Source: Bacteroidetes bacterium GWF2_41_31 (lineage in GTDB: Bacteria; Bacteroidota; Bacteroidia; Bacteroidales; F082). From it: a DNA stretch of 64,000 nucleotides. Below, one piece after another: positions 17,337-26,454 of this stretch (position 1 is the first letter of the stretch; each line of letters begins with the position of its first letter). The notes under the pieces were generated by a model. It ran no database searches. It was not told the DNA's origin and worked only from the letters and a program-made list of their open reading frames with translations. The stretch is from positions 1 through 64,000 of the forward strand of contig MEOL01000014.1 of assembly GCA_001769215.1 (NCBI GenBank). Reading direction: 5' to 3'. The translations under genes were made by a program, and so were the position numbers.

Positions 17337-17969
17337 ATGATAGATGTACTGTTAATCACCCTTCTGATCACTCTTTTTTACATGGCCATTGCCAATCGGT
17401 TGATGACCTATATCAAAGTCCTGGCGATTCAAGGCGTATTGCTTTTCATAGTTGCATTTGTTCAACTTGAGGAAATAAACCCATTGAACCTGGGATTTAT
17501 TCTGTTGGAAACCATTGTGGTAAAAGCCATCGTCGTTCCCTTTTTTCTGGTATACATCCTCCGGAAAAACAACATCACGCGCGAAGCGGAGCCCTTTGTG
17601 TCCAATTTCTTTTCGCTCATCATCACTACCCTCATCGTGGTGCTTACCGTTTTGTTGTCGAATACCATACAGGAAGCCCGCCTGGATAAAATCTTTTTTA
17701 TCGTTGCCATGTCGACCCTGTTTTTCGGACTGTACCTGATCGCCACCAGGCGCAAAATCATTACCCATGTGATGGGATACCTGGTGATTGAAAATGGCAT
17801 ATTTGTGCTATCACTGGCAGTGGGAAACGAAATGCCCATGCTGGTAAACCTGGGAATTATGCTGGATATTTTTGCCAGTGTATTGATTTTGGGCATATTC
17901 CTGAATAAGATTGGTGATGTTTTTAAAGATGTAGATGTGCAACAACTCAATAGTTTAAAAGACGTTTAA
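17337..17969 (+). CDS. hyfE: Hydrogenase-4 component E-like membrane subunit
   Basis: A 210-residue protein with about six to seven hydrophobic helices. It has the HyfE pattern of a NuoK-like C-terminal half (GLYLIATRRKIITHVMGYLVIENGIFVL), including the membrane glutamate in ENGIF. It probably forms part of the proton path between the antiporter modules. It sits 17 bases after hyfC and 12 bases before hyfF. A NuoJ-like HyfE/EchB-type alternative assignment is less likely given length and motif. Confidence 0.85.
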   Translation: MIDVLLITLLITLFYMAIANRLMTYIKVLAIQGVLLFIVAFVQLEEINPLNLGFILLETIVVKAIVVPFFLVYILRKNNITREAEPFVSNFFSLIITTLIVVLTVLLSNTIQEARLDKIFFIVAMSTLFFGLYLIATRRKIITHVMGYLVIENGIFVLSLAVGNEMPMLVNLGIMLDIFASVLILGIFLNKIGDVFKDVDVQQLNSLKDV

Positions 17970-17981
17970 AACCGAATTTTC

Positions 17982-19409
17982 ATGATACTAACCTACCTGA
18001 TCGGAGCACTGATTATTGCCGTTGGAATATCTGTAAACAGGAATAAATGGGTCAATTATAGCCTGGCGGGAATCTTCCTTCTCCTGCAGTGGATGTTCAC
18101 CATATACGCTTGCTTCCATCTCAACGAAACAGACCTTGGCTACTTTACCTATGATTCACTTGGCATTCTGCTGCTGATTACCCTGAGCATCATCGCGATT
18201 CCTGCCATGATCCATAGCAAGATATACGTAGAGAATCACCACGAAAGCGGAGCCGTCAGGGCCATTTATTTTCTTTCCATGGTTGGTTTGATCACAGCCA
18301 TCGGGGCAGGATACCTGGCCAACCACATCGCAGTAACCTGGATATTTACTGAAATCACCACGCTGAGTGCTTCGGCTCTTATTTATCACCACCGCAACAA
18401 ACTGGCGCTCGAAGGAACATGGAAATATGTCTTCATTGGTGCTATCAGCATCACCTTTGTTTTTATAGGCATCTTGTTTTTAAGTCTCTCCATTCAGCAG
18501 TCAGGAACAGGTCACATGTCGTATGCCAGCTTACTAGAAAATGCCCACCTGATGAACCCTTTCTGGTTGCGGTTAGCCTTTCTGTTTATTTTCACGGGCT
18601 ACACGGTAAAACTAGGGTTAGTTCCCATGTTTACAGCTGGTGTGGATGCCAAAGACAAAGCCCCGGCACCGGCAGGGGCACTGCTTTCGAGCGTTTTGAT
18701 GAACCTGGGTTTCGTGGGGGTTTTTCGTATGTACATCATCATGGCCAACACCCCTTTGCATCATTGGGCCAATCTGGTCATCGGCATCTCGGCTTTTTTG
18801 TCGCTGTTTGTGGCTACTGTATACATGATCAAGGTAAAAAACATCAAAAGGATGTTGGCCTACTCAAGCATCGAACACATGGGTTTGGTGATGCTGGGTA
18901 TTGCAGCGGGAGGCATTGGCTACTATGCTGCCATTTTGCACATCATATTACATGCTTTTGTAAAATCGAGTTTATTTTTTCAATACAACCAGTTGTACCG
19001 CGTGTTTCAAAGCAAAAGCATCTACCTGGTCGGAAATTATTTTAAATACAACACCACGGGCGCCATGGTACTTTTGCTTGGATTTATCAGTGCCGCGGCC
19101 ATGCCACCTTCGGGATTGTTTGTGAGTGAGTTTCTCATTTTCCGCTCTATGTTCGAGGCGCATCAATTGGTACTTCTGATCGCGGTACTGTTACTGCTCA
19201 CCATGATTATCTGGGCCTTTGGAAAGAATATTCTCAAGATATTGTTTATTCCGCCTGTTGGCTTTAACGAAAACGATGTGCCCCGAATCAGTCCATGGGA
19301 GTCGGTAACACAATTTGTGCTGCTGGCTCTCGCAGTCTATCTTGGTTTAAACCCACCGGTTGAATTTGTGCATCTTATCGAGGAAAGTCTCATTCTTTTA
19401 CCCCACTGA
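17982..19409 (+). CDS. hyfF: Hydrogenase-4 component F-like antiporter subunit
   Basis: The 475-residue NuoM/NuoN-like subunit has about 14 helices. It retains the antiporter residues Glu124 (WIFTEITTLSA) and Lys210 (TGYTVKLGLVPMFTAGVDAKDKAPAPAGALLSS), plus KNIKRMLAYSSIEHMG. It is the third antiporter-type module of the complex. Its stop is one base before the start of the large-subunit gene. Confidence 0.9.
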   Translation: MILTYLIGALIIAVGISVNRNKWVNYSLAGIFLLLQWMFTIYACFHLNETDLGYFTYDSLGILLLITLSIIAIPAMIHSKIYVENHHESGAVRAIYFLSMVGLITAIGAGYLANHIAVTWIFTEITTLSASALIYHHRNKLALEGTWKYVFIGAISITFVFIGILFLSLSIQQSGTGHMSYASLLENAHLMNPFWLRLAFLFIFTGYTVKLGLVPMFTAGVDAKDKAPAPAGALLSSVLMNLGFVGVFRMYIIMANTPLHHWANLVIGISAFLSLFVATVYMIKVKNIKRMLAYSSIEHMGLVMLGIAAGGIGYYAAILHIILHAFVKSSLFFQYNQLYRVFQSKSIYLVGNYFKYNTTGAMVLLLGFISAAAMPPSGLFVSEFLIFRSMFEAHQLVLLIAVLLLLTMIIWAFGKNILKILFIPPVGFNENDVPRISPWESVTQFVLLALAVYLGLNPPVEFVHLIEESLILLPH

Positions 19410-19410
19410 C

Positions 19411-20910
19411 ATGAACTACATTCGTATCACCAACCACCAGACCATACCTGTTTCAGATATCCCTGAACTGGATTATAAATCATTTTTTGAACTGAATACA
19501 GGATTTATCATCGATCACCCCGAACGACATTGTGTGAATTATTTCGGTTATCACGAAGACAATCACATCAAACTGATTTGTTGTATTGCCGATGATGAAA
19601 CGCACGAGATATATGTTTCTTCGTGTTGCACAGCCATTCAATCAAAGTTGCAGGCTTTTACTTCTAAACTTTTGTGTTTTGAAAAGTTCGAACGTGAGAT
19701 ACATGAAAACTTTGGGCTCGATTTCATCGATCATCCCTGGCTGAAACCAGTGAGGTACGCATTTAACCGGGCTGACAAAACCAAGACCATCGCCAATTAT
19801 CCGTTTTTCAAAATCGAAGGTGAGGAATTACATGAAGTCGGGGTTGGTCCCATTCACGCCGGGGTGATTGAGCCGGGGCATTTCAGATTTATCTGCAATG
19901 GCGAACAGATTTTACACCTCGAAATACAACTGGGTTACCAACACCGGGGAATTGAATCACTTTTTCTGAAGAAGAAATCGATTCTGGAGCGGGCAACCCT
20001 TGCCGAAAACATTGCAGGTGATACGGTGGTTGGACATACTTCCGCATTTTCGTATCTATGGGAAAGTTTGTGTGGCTATCAGGCCTCACGGGACATGCAT
20101 TTTTCGCGCATCCTGGCGCTCGAAATGGAACGAATGGCCATTCATACGGGTGATTTAAGTGCCGTTTGCACGGACATAGCCTATCAGCTGGGTAGTTCCG
20201 TGTACGGACGACTCAGGACTCCTCTGATTAACTTTATGCAGGAATGGGGCGGCAACCGGTTGTCAAAAGGCCTCATCCGGCCCGGACGCGATCAATTTCC
20301 ATTTACCTCCGGTTTGGCAGAAAGAATAAAAAATATTTTTGACGCCTTTGAACCTGATTTTAATGAGATAAGCGATGAATTGCTTAAACTACCCAGTGTT
20401 TTATCAAGACTCGAACGCACCGGTGTGGTTACACCAGCTGATGTTCAGGAAATTGGCGCCGTTGGCATGACTGCCCGGATGGCCGGGATCAATCGTGACA
20501 TCCGTACATCGCATCCATACAGTTTATACCCTGAATTAAACCATGAACCCATTTTAAAGCACCATGGTGATGTGTATTCACGTGTTTTGATCAGAAGACA
20601 GGAAGTGAACCAATCCATGGCATACGTAAGAGATTTGTTAAACCAACTTCCTGAACAGACCACAACCAATACCGAATTGGGTAAGCCAAAGGCGAACTCT
20701 TTTACACTTTCAATGATTGAAGGTTGGCGCGGCGAAATTTGTCATTGTGCCATCACGAATGAAAAAGGAGATCTGGTACTTTACAAAATCAAGGATCCTT
20801 CTTTTCATAACTGGCTTGCATTGGCTCTGTCGGTGAGAAACAACGAGATATCCGATTTTCCCATTTGCAACAAAAGTTTTAACCTTTCATATTCAGGCCA
20901 CGATTTATAA
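19411..20910 (+). CDS. HyfG/HycE-like fused NuoC-NuoD subunit lacking [NiFe] ligands
   Basis: A 499-residue fusion of a NuoC-like domain (FEKFEREIHENFGLDFIDHP, residues 90-109) and a NuoD/hydrogenase large-subunit domain (VGPIHAGVIEPGHFRF, YQHRGIE). Group 4 hydrogenases carry an N-terminal CxxC in a CGICxxxH context. Here the segment reads IAGDTVVGH (201-209), close to the complex I form. The C-terminal DPCxxC is replaced by DFPICNKSFNLSYSGHDL, with only one cysteine. No [NiFe] centre can be built, so this is an Ehr-type rather than hydrogenase subunit. The ATG at 19411 is chosen because the track start lies inside hyfF. Confidence 0.88.
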   Translation: MNYIRITNHQTIPVSDIPELDYKSFFELNTGFIIDHPERHCVNYFGYHEDNHIKLICCIADDETHEIYVSSCCTAIQSKLQAFTSKLLCFEKFEREIHENFGLDFIDHPWLKPVRYAFNRADKTKTIANYPFFKIEGEELHEVGVGPIHAGVIEPGHFRFICNGEQILHLEIQLGYQHRGIESLFLKKKSILERATLAENIAGDTVVGHTSAFSYLWESLCGYQASRDMHFSRILALEMERMAIHTGDLSAVCTDIAYQLGSSVYGRLRTPLINFMQEWGGNRLSKGLIRPGRDQFPFTSGLAERIKNIFDAFEPDFNEISDELLKLPSVLSRLERTGVVTPADVQEIGAVGMTARMAGINRDIRTSHPYSLYPELNHEPILKHHGDVYSRVLIRRQEVNQSMAYVRDLLNQLPEQTTTNTELGKPKANSFTLSMIEGWRGEICHCAITNEKGDLVLYKIKDPSFHNWLALALSVRNNEISDFPICNKSFNLSYSGHDL

Positions 20911-20918
20911 AAAGAATT

Positions 20919-21695
20919 ATGTTCGATAACCTCAAAATAGTTTTTCACCAGGGCAAACAGTTTATTCCCGATGTAACCACGGCAAAAGTGCCCGGCATCT
21001 ATCGTGGAAGGCCCATCATCAGTGGTGTACAAGTAAATGAAGCTGAATTACAAGGACTTTGTCCGGCCAATGCCATTGCCACCAAACCTGTTAGCATCGA
21101 TTTGGGCAAATGCACTTTTTGTGGAGAATGTGCCCTCCGTTTCCCGGAAAAAATCACATTTACAACCGACTACAAAATTTCGACCAACGAACGTGAGCGC
21201 CTGATCATTAAAGAAGGAGATGAAAAACCTGTGGAGGTAAATCCTGAAACCGTCAGAAGAGAAATTCACCAGGTTTTTGGACGATCGCTTAAACTCAGGC
21301 AGGTATCTGCCGGTGGTGACAACAGCTGCGAGTGGGAATTGAATGCCGCCATCAATGTGCAGTTCGATATGGGACGGTTTGGGATTGAGTTTGTCGCTTC
21401 ACCCCGCCATGCCGACGGGATTGTGATCACCGGCCCCATCACCGAAAATATGGCAGAACCACTGCGCATTGCATACGACGCCGTTCCCGATCCAAAAATA
21501 ATCGTTCTGGTTGGAACAGATGCCATCAGTGGTGGTTTGTTTGCAGATAGTCCGGCCATCGACCGTGGTTTTCTGGATCAGTATCCCGTTGATTTGTACA
21601 TTCCGGGCAATCCGGCCCACCCACTCACCATTATTAACGGATTGTTGGATTTAACCAGGAAAAAGGAGCTTATTCGTTTAATTCATCCTGTTTAA
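20919..21695 (+). CDS. HyfH-HyfI-like fusion: ferredoxin domain plus NuoB-like small subunit, mostly ligand-less
   Basis: The 258-residue protein fuses a ferredoxin-like domain (about 1-100) to a NuoB/HyfI-like domain (about 110-258). It has only five cysteines. Cys48 (LCP), Cys65, Cys68 and Cys71 (CTFCGEC) are exactly the set for one of the two usual [4Fe-4S] clusters; the other cluster's ligands are gone (FP instead of CP at 75-76). In the NuoB-like part, the usual CxxC is DNSC (Cys137 kept), the third ligand site reads GTDAISGG, and PGCP reads PGNP. Three of four proximal-cluster ligands are therefore missing. SPRHADGIVITGP confirms the family. It is the last gene of the operon. Confidence 0.87.
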   Translation: MFDNLKIVFHQGKQFIPDVTTAKVPGIYRGRPIISGVQVNEAELQGLCPANAIATKPVSIDLGKCTFCGECALRFPEKITFTTDYKISTNERERLIIKEGDEKPVEVNPETVRREIHQVFGRSLKLRQVSAGGDNSCEWELNAAINVQFDMGRFGIEFVASPRHADGIVITGPITENMAEPLRIAYDAVPDPKIIVLVGTDAISGGLFADSPAIDRGFLDQYPVDLYIPGNPAHPLTIINGLLDLTRKKELIRLIHPV

Positions 21696-21716
21696 GGTTA
21701 AATGCTAAGACAATTC

Positions 21717-21747
21717 TTGCAAAAAGGTAAATTATTATTTACCTTTG
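21717..21747 (+). promoter_or_regulatory. Promoter of hicAB (TTG-N20-TACCTTTG)
   Basis: TTG at 21717-21719 and TACCTTTG at 21740-21747 are separated by 20 bases. The -7 box overlaps the track's ATG at 21745, which supports the downstream ATG at 21775 as the real HicA start. Confidence 0.6.
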
Positions 21748-21774
21748 CCTAAATATTTTCTGACAAATAAGCAT

Positions 21775-21963
21775 ATGAAATGTTCAGAATTATTTCGACT
21801 TTTAAAAAAAGAAGGCTGGTATCCCATTTCACAAAAAGGATCTCATGTTAAAATGAAACATGATAGCAGAGACGGAATAATCATTTTTCCAAATCACGGA
21901 AGTCAGGAAGTTGGTAAAGGACTTGAAAAGAAAATTCTGAAAGATGCAGGTATTACAATTTAA
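21775..21963 (+). CDS. hicA: HicA-family mRNA interferase toxin
   Basis: The 62-residue protein has the double-stranded RNA-binding-like HicA fold: KCSELFRLLKKEGWYPISQKGSHVKMKH with the catalytic histidine at residue 24, then IIFPNHGSQEVGKGLEKKILKDAGI. HicA toxins cleave mRNA. The track ORF begins ten codons earlier, inside the promoter, so 21775 is the better start. It is followed after two bases by hicB. The pair sits just behind the Ehr-like operon with its own promoter. Confidence 0.9.
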   Translation: MKCSELFRLLKKEGWYPISQKGSHVKMKHDSRDGIIIFPNHGSQEVGKGLEKKILKDAGITI

Positions 21964-21965
21964 CA

Positions 21966-22370
21966 ATGAGGGCCATGAAAAAGTTAAAGAAAAAAATAAA
22001 AATAATTGTGGAGAAGACTAATACCGGGTTTTCTGCATATTCTGATGAATTTCCCATTTTCACAACTGGTAAAACTGTTCCTGAATTACTTTCAAATTCA
22101 TATGAAGCAACTCAAATGTACTTCGAGGACAAGTATGAAATTACCAATGAAAATATAAGATTTGAGATAGATTTTGAGCAGTTTTTTCAATATTACAAAG
22201 TGTTAAATTCAAAATTTCTTGCCGAAAGAATTGGTATGAATCCTACTTTGCTTTCGCAGTACGTTCAGGGACATAAAAAACCTTCTGAGAATCAAACAGA
22301 GAAAATACTTTCGGGAATTCATCAGATCGGCCAGGAATTATCTGAAATGAATTTAATATTTAACAGGTAG
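21966..22370 (+). CDS. hicB: HicB-family antitoxin with HTH domain
   Basis: The 134-residue antitoxin has a partial RNase H-like N-terminal domain (VEKTNTGFSAYSDEFPIFTTGKTVPELLSNSYEA). A C-terminal XRE-type helix-turn-helix follows (SKFLAERIGMNPTLLSQYVQGHKKPSENQTEKI). It should neutralise HicA and repress the hicAB promoter. A second possible start lies at 21975 (MKKLKK). Toxin-first order is usual for hicAB. Confidence 0.88.
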   Translation: MRAMKKLKKKIKIIVEKTNTGFSAYSDEFPIFTTGKTVPELLSNSYEATQMYFEDKYEITNENIRFEIDFEQFFQYYKVLNSKFLAERIGMNPTLLSQYVQGHKKPSENQTEKILSGIHQIGQELSEMNLIFNR

Positions 22371-22394
22371 AACTGCAACTTAAACCATTGATCC

Positions 22395-22778
22395 ATGAAT
22401 AAAAATATCGCGTTCCTGTTTATCCTCCTAATCCCAATACTGATGGGCTGTAAAGAACTTGTGGTGACCTATGCCGACAGCGGAAATACCGTGCACCTGG
22501 CCGTGGATCAAATCCTTAAAATCGAACTTCCGGCCAATGCGTCCACGGGCAACGACTGGCGGAAAATAAGTTATAACGACTCCGTTTTGATTTCAATGGG
22601 CAAACCAAATTATGTGCTTTCCGATGACCGAGATGGGGCCGCAGGTAAGAGATATTACCGGTTTAAAGGTCTTGCACCCGGCACTTGTAAATTAACCATG
22701 GAATATGGTTCTAAGTACGATTCCTCCAAAGAACCTGTGACGACTTTTGAGTTGGAAATCATTGTGGCAGGCCGTTAG
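22395..22778 (+). CDS. Chagasin-like (I42) cysteine protease inhibitor lipoprotein
   Basis: A 127-residue secreted lipoprotein with a lipobox LMGC (Cys19). It matches the three inhibitory loops of chagasin/ICP proteins: NASTGNDW (loop 1, usually NPTTGYxW), DGAAGKRYYRFK (loop 2 region, GxxG) and the final strand. Family members block papain-like cysteine proteases and would act in the periplasm or at the outer membrane. It lies 24 bases after hicB but is probably functionally separate. Assignment rests on motif spacing. Confidence 0.75.
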   Translation: MNKNIAFLFILLIPILMGCKELVVTYADSGNTVHLAVDQILKIELPANASTGNDWRKISYNDSVLISMGKPNYVLSDDRDGAAGKRYYRFKGLAPGTCKLTMEYGSKYDSSKEPVTTFELEIIVAGR

Positions 22779-22854
22779 TCCATCCATTCCGCTTTCGCGG
22801 AAAAGAACCTCCCGTTGAGTTCATTAAAACCTCTGCCGGTTCGCTGCTTTTTAT

Positions 22855-22862
22855 TATTTTTG
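22855..22862 (+). promoter_or_regulatory. -7 promoter element (TATTTTTG) of ffh-folD
   Basis: Exact TAnnTTTG match 22 bases upstream of the ffh ATG. A CTG at 22833-22835 with 19-base spacing is a one-mismatch -33 element. Confidence 0.5.
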
Positions 22863-22884
22863 CACCCTAAAAAAATCACAGACT

Positions 22885-24219
22885 ATGTTTGAAGGATTAA
22901 GCGACAGGCTGGACCGGTCATTTAAAATGCTCAAAGGCCAGGGCCGCATCACAGAAATCAATGTTGCCGAATCGATAAAGGAAATTCGCAAGGCATTGCT
23001 CGATGCCGATGTGAGTTATAAAATTGCCAAGCAGTTCACACAGGATGTAAAAGAGAAAGCACTGGGTTCCAATGTACTTACTTCACTCAAGCCCGGTGAT
23101 CTGATGGTGAAGATTGTCCACGATGAACTGGCAGCCCTGATGGGAGGCGAGCATGTGGAAATCAACATCAAAGGAAGTCCGGCCATCATCCTGATCGCAG
23201 GTTTGCAAGGATCGGGTAAAACCACGTTCGCTGCCAAACTGGCCAACTACCTGAAAACTAAAAAAAGCAAACAGCCTCTCCTGGTAGCCTGTGACGTGTA
23301 TCGTCCTGCCGCTATCAACCAATTAAAGGTGCTGGGTGAGCAAATCGGTGTGGATGTTTATACCGAAGAAGAAAATAAAAATCCTGTTCAAATCGCTAAA
23401 AATGCCATTGCCTACGCCAAAGAAAAAGGCCGTCAGGTGGTGATTATCGATACCGCCGGTCGTTTGGCTGTGGACGAGGAGATGATGAACGAAATAGCGG
23501 CCATTAAAAAGACCATTAATCCTGGTGAAACGCTGTTTGTGGTGGATTCGATGACAGGTCAGGATGCAGTAAATACTGCCAAGGCCTTTAACGATCGGTT
23601 GAACTTCGATGGTGTGGTTTTAACCAAACTTGATGGTGACACCCGCGGTGGAGCTGCCCTCACCATTAAATCGGTGGTGAACAAACCCATCAAATTTGTG
23701 GGTATCGGCGAAAAAATGGAAGCCCTCGACCTGTTTCACCCGAGCCGTATGGCCGACCGAATCCTCGGCATGGGCGACATCGTTACCCTGGTGGAAAAAG
23801 CTCAGGAACAGTATGATGTGGAAGAAGCCCGCCTACTTCAAAAGAAAATAGCCAAAAACCAGTTTAACTTCAACGACTTCCTCAAGCAGATACAACAGAT
23901 TAAAAAGATGGGGAACGTGAAGGACTTGATGGGCATGATTCCGGGTATCGGCAAAGCCGTTAAAGACATGGACATTGACGACGATGCCTTTAAAAGCATT
24001 GAAGCCATTATCTATTCGATGACTCCCGAAGAACGCGATAACCCAAAGGTACTCAATGGTTCACGCCGTAAGCGCATAGCCGATGGGGCGGGTTCCGATA
24101 TTCAGGAAGTCAACCGCCTGATAAAACAATTTGCCGAAACCAGCAAAATGATGAAGGTGATGACCACAGGTGGAGGCCGCAAAGCCATGAGCATGATGAA
24201 TAATATGAAACGCAGATAG
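22885..24219 (+). CDS. ffh: Signal recognition particle GTPase Ffh
   Basis: The 444-residue SRP54-type protein binds 4.5S RNA and delivers inner-membrane proteins to FtsY. The N domain is followed by the G domain with GLQGSGKTTFAAKLA, DTAGR, and TKLDGDTRGGAA. A methionine-rich M domain ends in SRRKRIADGAGSDIQEVNRLIKQF and MMKVMTTGGGRKAMSMMNNM. Length and order are normal. folD follows after two bases, so the pair forms an operon. Confidence 0.98.
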   Translation: MFEGLSDRLDRSFKMLKGQGRITEINVAESIKEIRKALLDADVSYKIAKQFTQDVKEKALGSNVLTSLKPGDLMVKIVHDELAALMGGEHVEINIKGSPAIILIAGLQGSGKTTFAAKLANYLKTKKSKQPLLVACDVYRPAAINQLKVLGEQIGVDVYTEEENKNPVQIAKNAIAYAKEKGRQVVIIDTAGRLAVDEEMMNEIAAIKKTINPGETLFVVDSMTGQDAVNTAKAFNDRLNFDGVVLTKLDGDTRGGAALTIKSVVNKPIKFVGIGEKMEALDLFHPSRMADRILGMGDIVTLVEKAQEQYDVEEARLLQKKIAKNQFNFNDFLKQIQQIKKMGNVKDLMGMIPGIGKAVKDMDIDDDAFKSIEAIIYSMTPEERDNPKVLNGSRRKRIADGAGSDIQEVNRLIKQFAETSKMMKVMTTGGGRKAMSMMNNMKRR

Positions 24220-24221
24220 CC

Positions 24222-25118
24222 ATGTCGGAAAAAATAACGGCCATCCTGATGGATGGGAAAAAAACAGCCGCCAAAATCATGGAGGAAATCAAGGTGCAGG
24301 TAGCCCAACTCATTGACGACCATGATGAAGCACCACACCTGGCAGCGATTTTAGTTGGTGATGATCCTGCGAGCCAGACCTATGTATCCTCCAAGGAAAA
24401 AGCAGCACATGGCGTAGGCATTATTTCTTCCGTCTACCGGTATCCGGAAGATACTACAGAGGCGGAATTGCTCGCGGCCATCGATTTTCTGAATGACGAT
24501 GAAACAGTGGATGGTTTCATCGTGCAGTTGCCGCTTCCTGAACAGATCAACGTAGACCACGTCATCGCACGAATCAGCCCCGACAAAGACGTGGATGGTT
24601 TTCATCCCATGAACATGGGTAAAATGGTTTTGGGACAACCCGGCTTTGTTTCGGCCACTCCTGCCGGTATTGTTGAATTGCTGAAAAGGTATAAAATTGA
24701 AACAGAAGGAAAACATGTTGTCGTCCTGGGGCGCTCGAATATTGTAGGTTCTCCGGTGAGCATCCTGCTTGCACAAAAAACCAGCATGGGAAATGCCACC
24801 GTCACTCTCTGCCATAGTAAAACACAAAATTTAGCAGAGATTACCCGCACTGCCGACATCCTGATTTGTGCCATTGGGCAACCTCAGTTTGTAAAAGCCG
24901 GCATGATAAAAGCCGGTGCTGTTGTGATTGATGTGGGCATTCACCGAATCCCGGCCAAAAACGAGCAAGGGTACCGCATCGTGGGTGATGTAGATTTTAA
25001 TGAAGTATCATTTAAAGCCGGATATATCACTCCTGTTCCGGGTGGTGTGGGGCCGATGACCATTGCCATGCTCCTGAAAAGTACGCTGGAAGCACATCTG
25101 CGTAAGCACAAATCGTAA
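24222..25118 (+). CDS. folD: Methylenetetrahydrofolate dehydrogenase/cyclohydrolase FolD
   Basis: The 298-residue bifunctional enzyme interconverts 5,10-methylene- and 10-formyl-THF with NADP. Signatures are YVSSKEKAAHGVGI with the catalytic lysine, DGFIVQLPLPEQI, DVDGFHPMNMG, the dinucleotide loop VVLGRSNIVGSPVSILL, and the C-terminal ITPVPGGVGPMTIAMLL. It begins two bases after ffh and shares its promoter. Confidence 0.97.
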   Translation: MSEKITAILMDGKKTAAKIMEEIKVQVAQLIDDHDEAPHLAAILVGDDPASQTYVSSKEKAAHGVGIISSVYRYPEDTTEAELLAAIDFLNDDETVDGFIVQLPLPEQINVDHVIARISPDKDVDGFHPMNMGKMVLGQPGFVSATPAGIVELLKRYKIETEGKHVVVLGRSNIVGSPVSILLAQKTSMGNATVTLCHSKTQNLAEITRTADILICAIGQPQFVKAGMIKAGAVVIDVGIHRIPAKNEQGYRIVGDVDFNEVSFKAGYITPVPGGVGPMTIAMLLKSTLEAHLRKHKS

Positions 25119-25197
25119 AATGGAATTTTTTATTGAAATACCCATTCTACTATTTACTCGTTTCTAATTCGTTGAGCTGCATACTAAAACTACCTTC

Positions 25198-26454
25198 ATG
25201 ATTACACGACTTCTGGCTTTTCTTTTCGTCTTCAGTATTTTTGAATCAATTGGACAACAAATCAGTGGATGCAACGATGTGCGTGCCAATAACTTCAATT
25301 CGCAAGCCAATACAAATGATGGCTCATGCACCTACAACCTCACGGTTTACAATCCTCCGCTCAGGTATTTGTTGCCACCAGAAGTGGAAGAAACTTCGGG
25401 CCTGGCCTATTACAATAATCGATTCTGGACCATTAACGACAGTGGCGGATTGCCTGTACTTTATGGCCTCGACACCACCACAGGAGAGATCATCCAACGG
25501 ATTACGATCAAAAACGCCATCAACCGTGATTGGGAAAGTCTGGCTCAAGACAATCGTTTTATGTACATCGGTGATTTTGGCAATAACTCCGGCACCCGCG
25601 ACGATTTAACAATCTATAAAATTGCTTTGGCAGCATTTCCATTGGATGGCGACACAGCCCTTACTGCAGAAAAAATCACGTTTAAGTATGAAGATTACCA
25701 GGGCCCGATAGCCAAAAAGAAAGAAAACAACTTTGATTGTGAAGCCTTAATCGCGGTGGATGATTCACTCTACCTGTTATCGAAAAACTGGGAGAATGAA
25801 CAAACCAACCTTTACCGGCTGCCAAAAGAACCCGGAGATTATCTGGCGAAACGACTGACTTCCTTCGACAGCAAAGGACTGATTACCGGTGCTGACATCG
25901 ATCCCCTTACGGGAGAAATCATCCTGACGGGATATACCAACAAAACCTGGATCCCGTTTATGTGGATTCTCTCCGATTATCCGGGTCATCGGTTTTTCTC
26001 GGGAAACAAACGCCGGATTGACATGGTGAATTTGCCGGCAACCCAGGTTGAGGCCATCGCTTTTACACACCCAAACCAGGGCGTAATCACTTCCGAGGGA
26101 CATGTGCTGTTTTCACAAACAGCTTTTAGTATCTCCACGCAAAACTGGTCAGTGAGTTCTCCTGCTACCATACCGGTTTATCCGGCAAAAAGCCTGGATT
26201 TTAATATCAACCCCAATCCTGTAAAAGGCAAGAAAGTATTTGTGGAATTTAAATCAGACACCGATGGTGAGTTCTCAATCGACCTCTACGATGCTGACGG
26301 GAGGCTGATGGAAAAGCCGGGACAGTGGTTCGCGGGAAAGCAAAATGACCGAAACCGCATCAAAATAAAAGTCAACCACCTCAAGCCCGGGGTGTATTTC
26401 ATCCGCATGACCAGCGGACAACAGCACGTGGAAAAAAAACTGATTGTACAATAA
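25198..26454 (+). CDS. Secreted T9SS-sorted protein, propeller-like
   Basis: The 418-residue protein has an N-terminal signal peptide (LLAFLFVFSIFESIGQQ). A short Cys-containing motif follows (GCNDVRANNFNSQANTNDGSCTY), often found in Bacteroidota surface proteins. The middle is a beta-rich region with repeated blade-like segments (TSGLAYYNNRFWTINDSGG, LYGLDTTTGEII, YIGDFGNNSG). The C-terminal 75 residues (FNINPNPVKGKKVFVEF...LKPGVYFIRM) form a type A sorting domain, removed during type IX secretion. Its target or enzyme activity is unknown. The stop codon overlaps the start of queE (TAATG). Confidence 0.82.
   Translation: MITRLLAFLFVFSIFESIGQQISGCNDVRANNFNSQANTNDGSCTYNLTVYNPPLRYLLPPEVEETSGLAYYNNRFWTINDSGGLPVLYGLDTTTGEIIQRITIKNAINRDWESLAQDNRFMYIGDFGNNSGTRDDLTIYKIALAAFPLDGDTALTAEKITFKYEDYQGPIAKKKENNFDCEALIAVDDSLYLLSKNWENEQTNLYRLPKEPGDYLAKRLTSFDSKGLITGADIDPLTGEIILTGYTNKTWIPFMWILSDYPGHRFFSGNKRRIDMVNLPATQVEAIAFTHPNQGVITSEGHVLFSQTAFSISTQNWSVSSPATIPVYPAKSLDFNINPNPVKGKKVFVEFKSDTDGEFSIDLYDADGRLMEKPGQWFAGKQNDRNRIKIKVNHLKPGVYFIRMTSGQQHVEKKLIVQ

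Noticed and set aside
18419-19045. 208-residue ORF in another frame of hyfF
   Set aside because: Cys/His-rich shadow of a hydrophobic membrane-protein frame; hyfF is fully supported by family motifs.
12372-21695. Functional group 4 [NiFe] hydrogenase
   Set aside because: Neither cysteine pair for the [NiFe] centre is present in the large subunit and no maturation genes (hyp) are in the window.
22787-22802. TTCCGC-TTTC-GCGGAA inverted repeat after the chagasin-like gene
   Set aside because: Six-bp stem followed by AAAAG instead of Ts on the plus strand; too weak to call a terminator.
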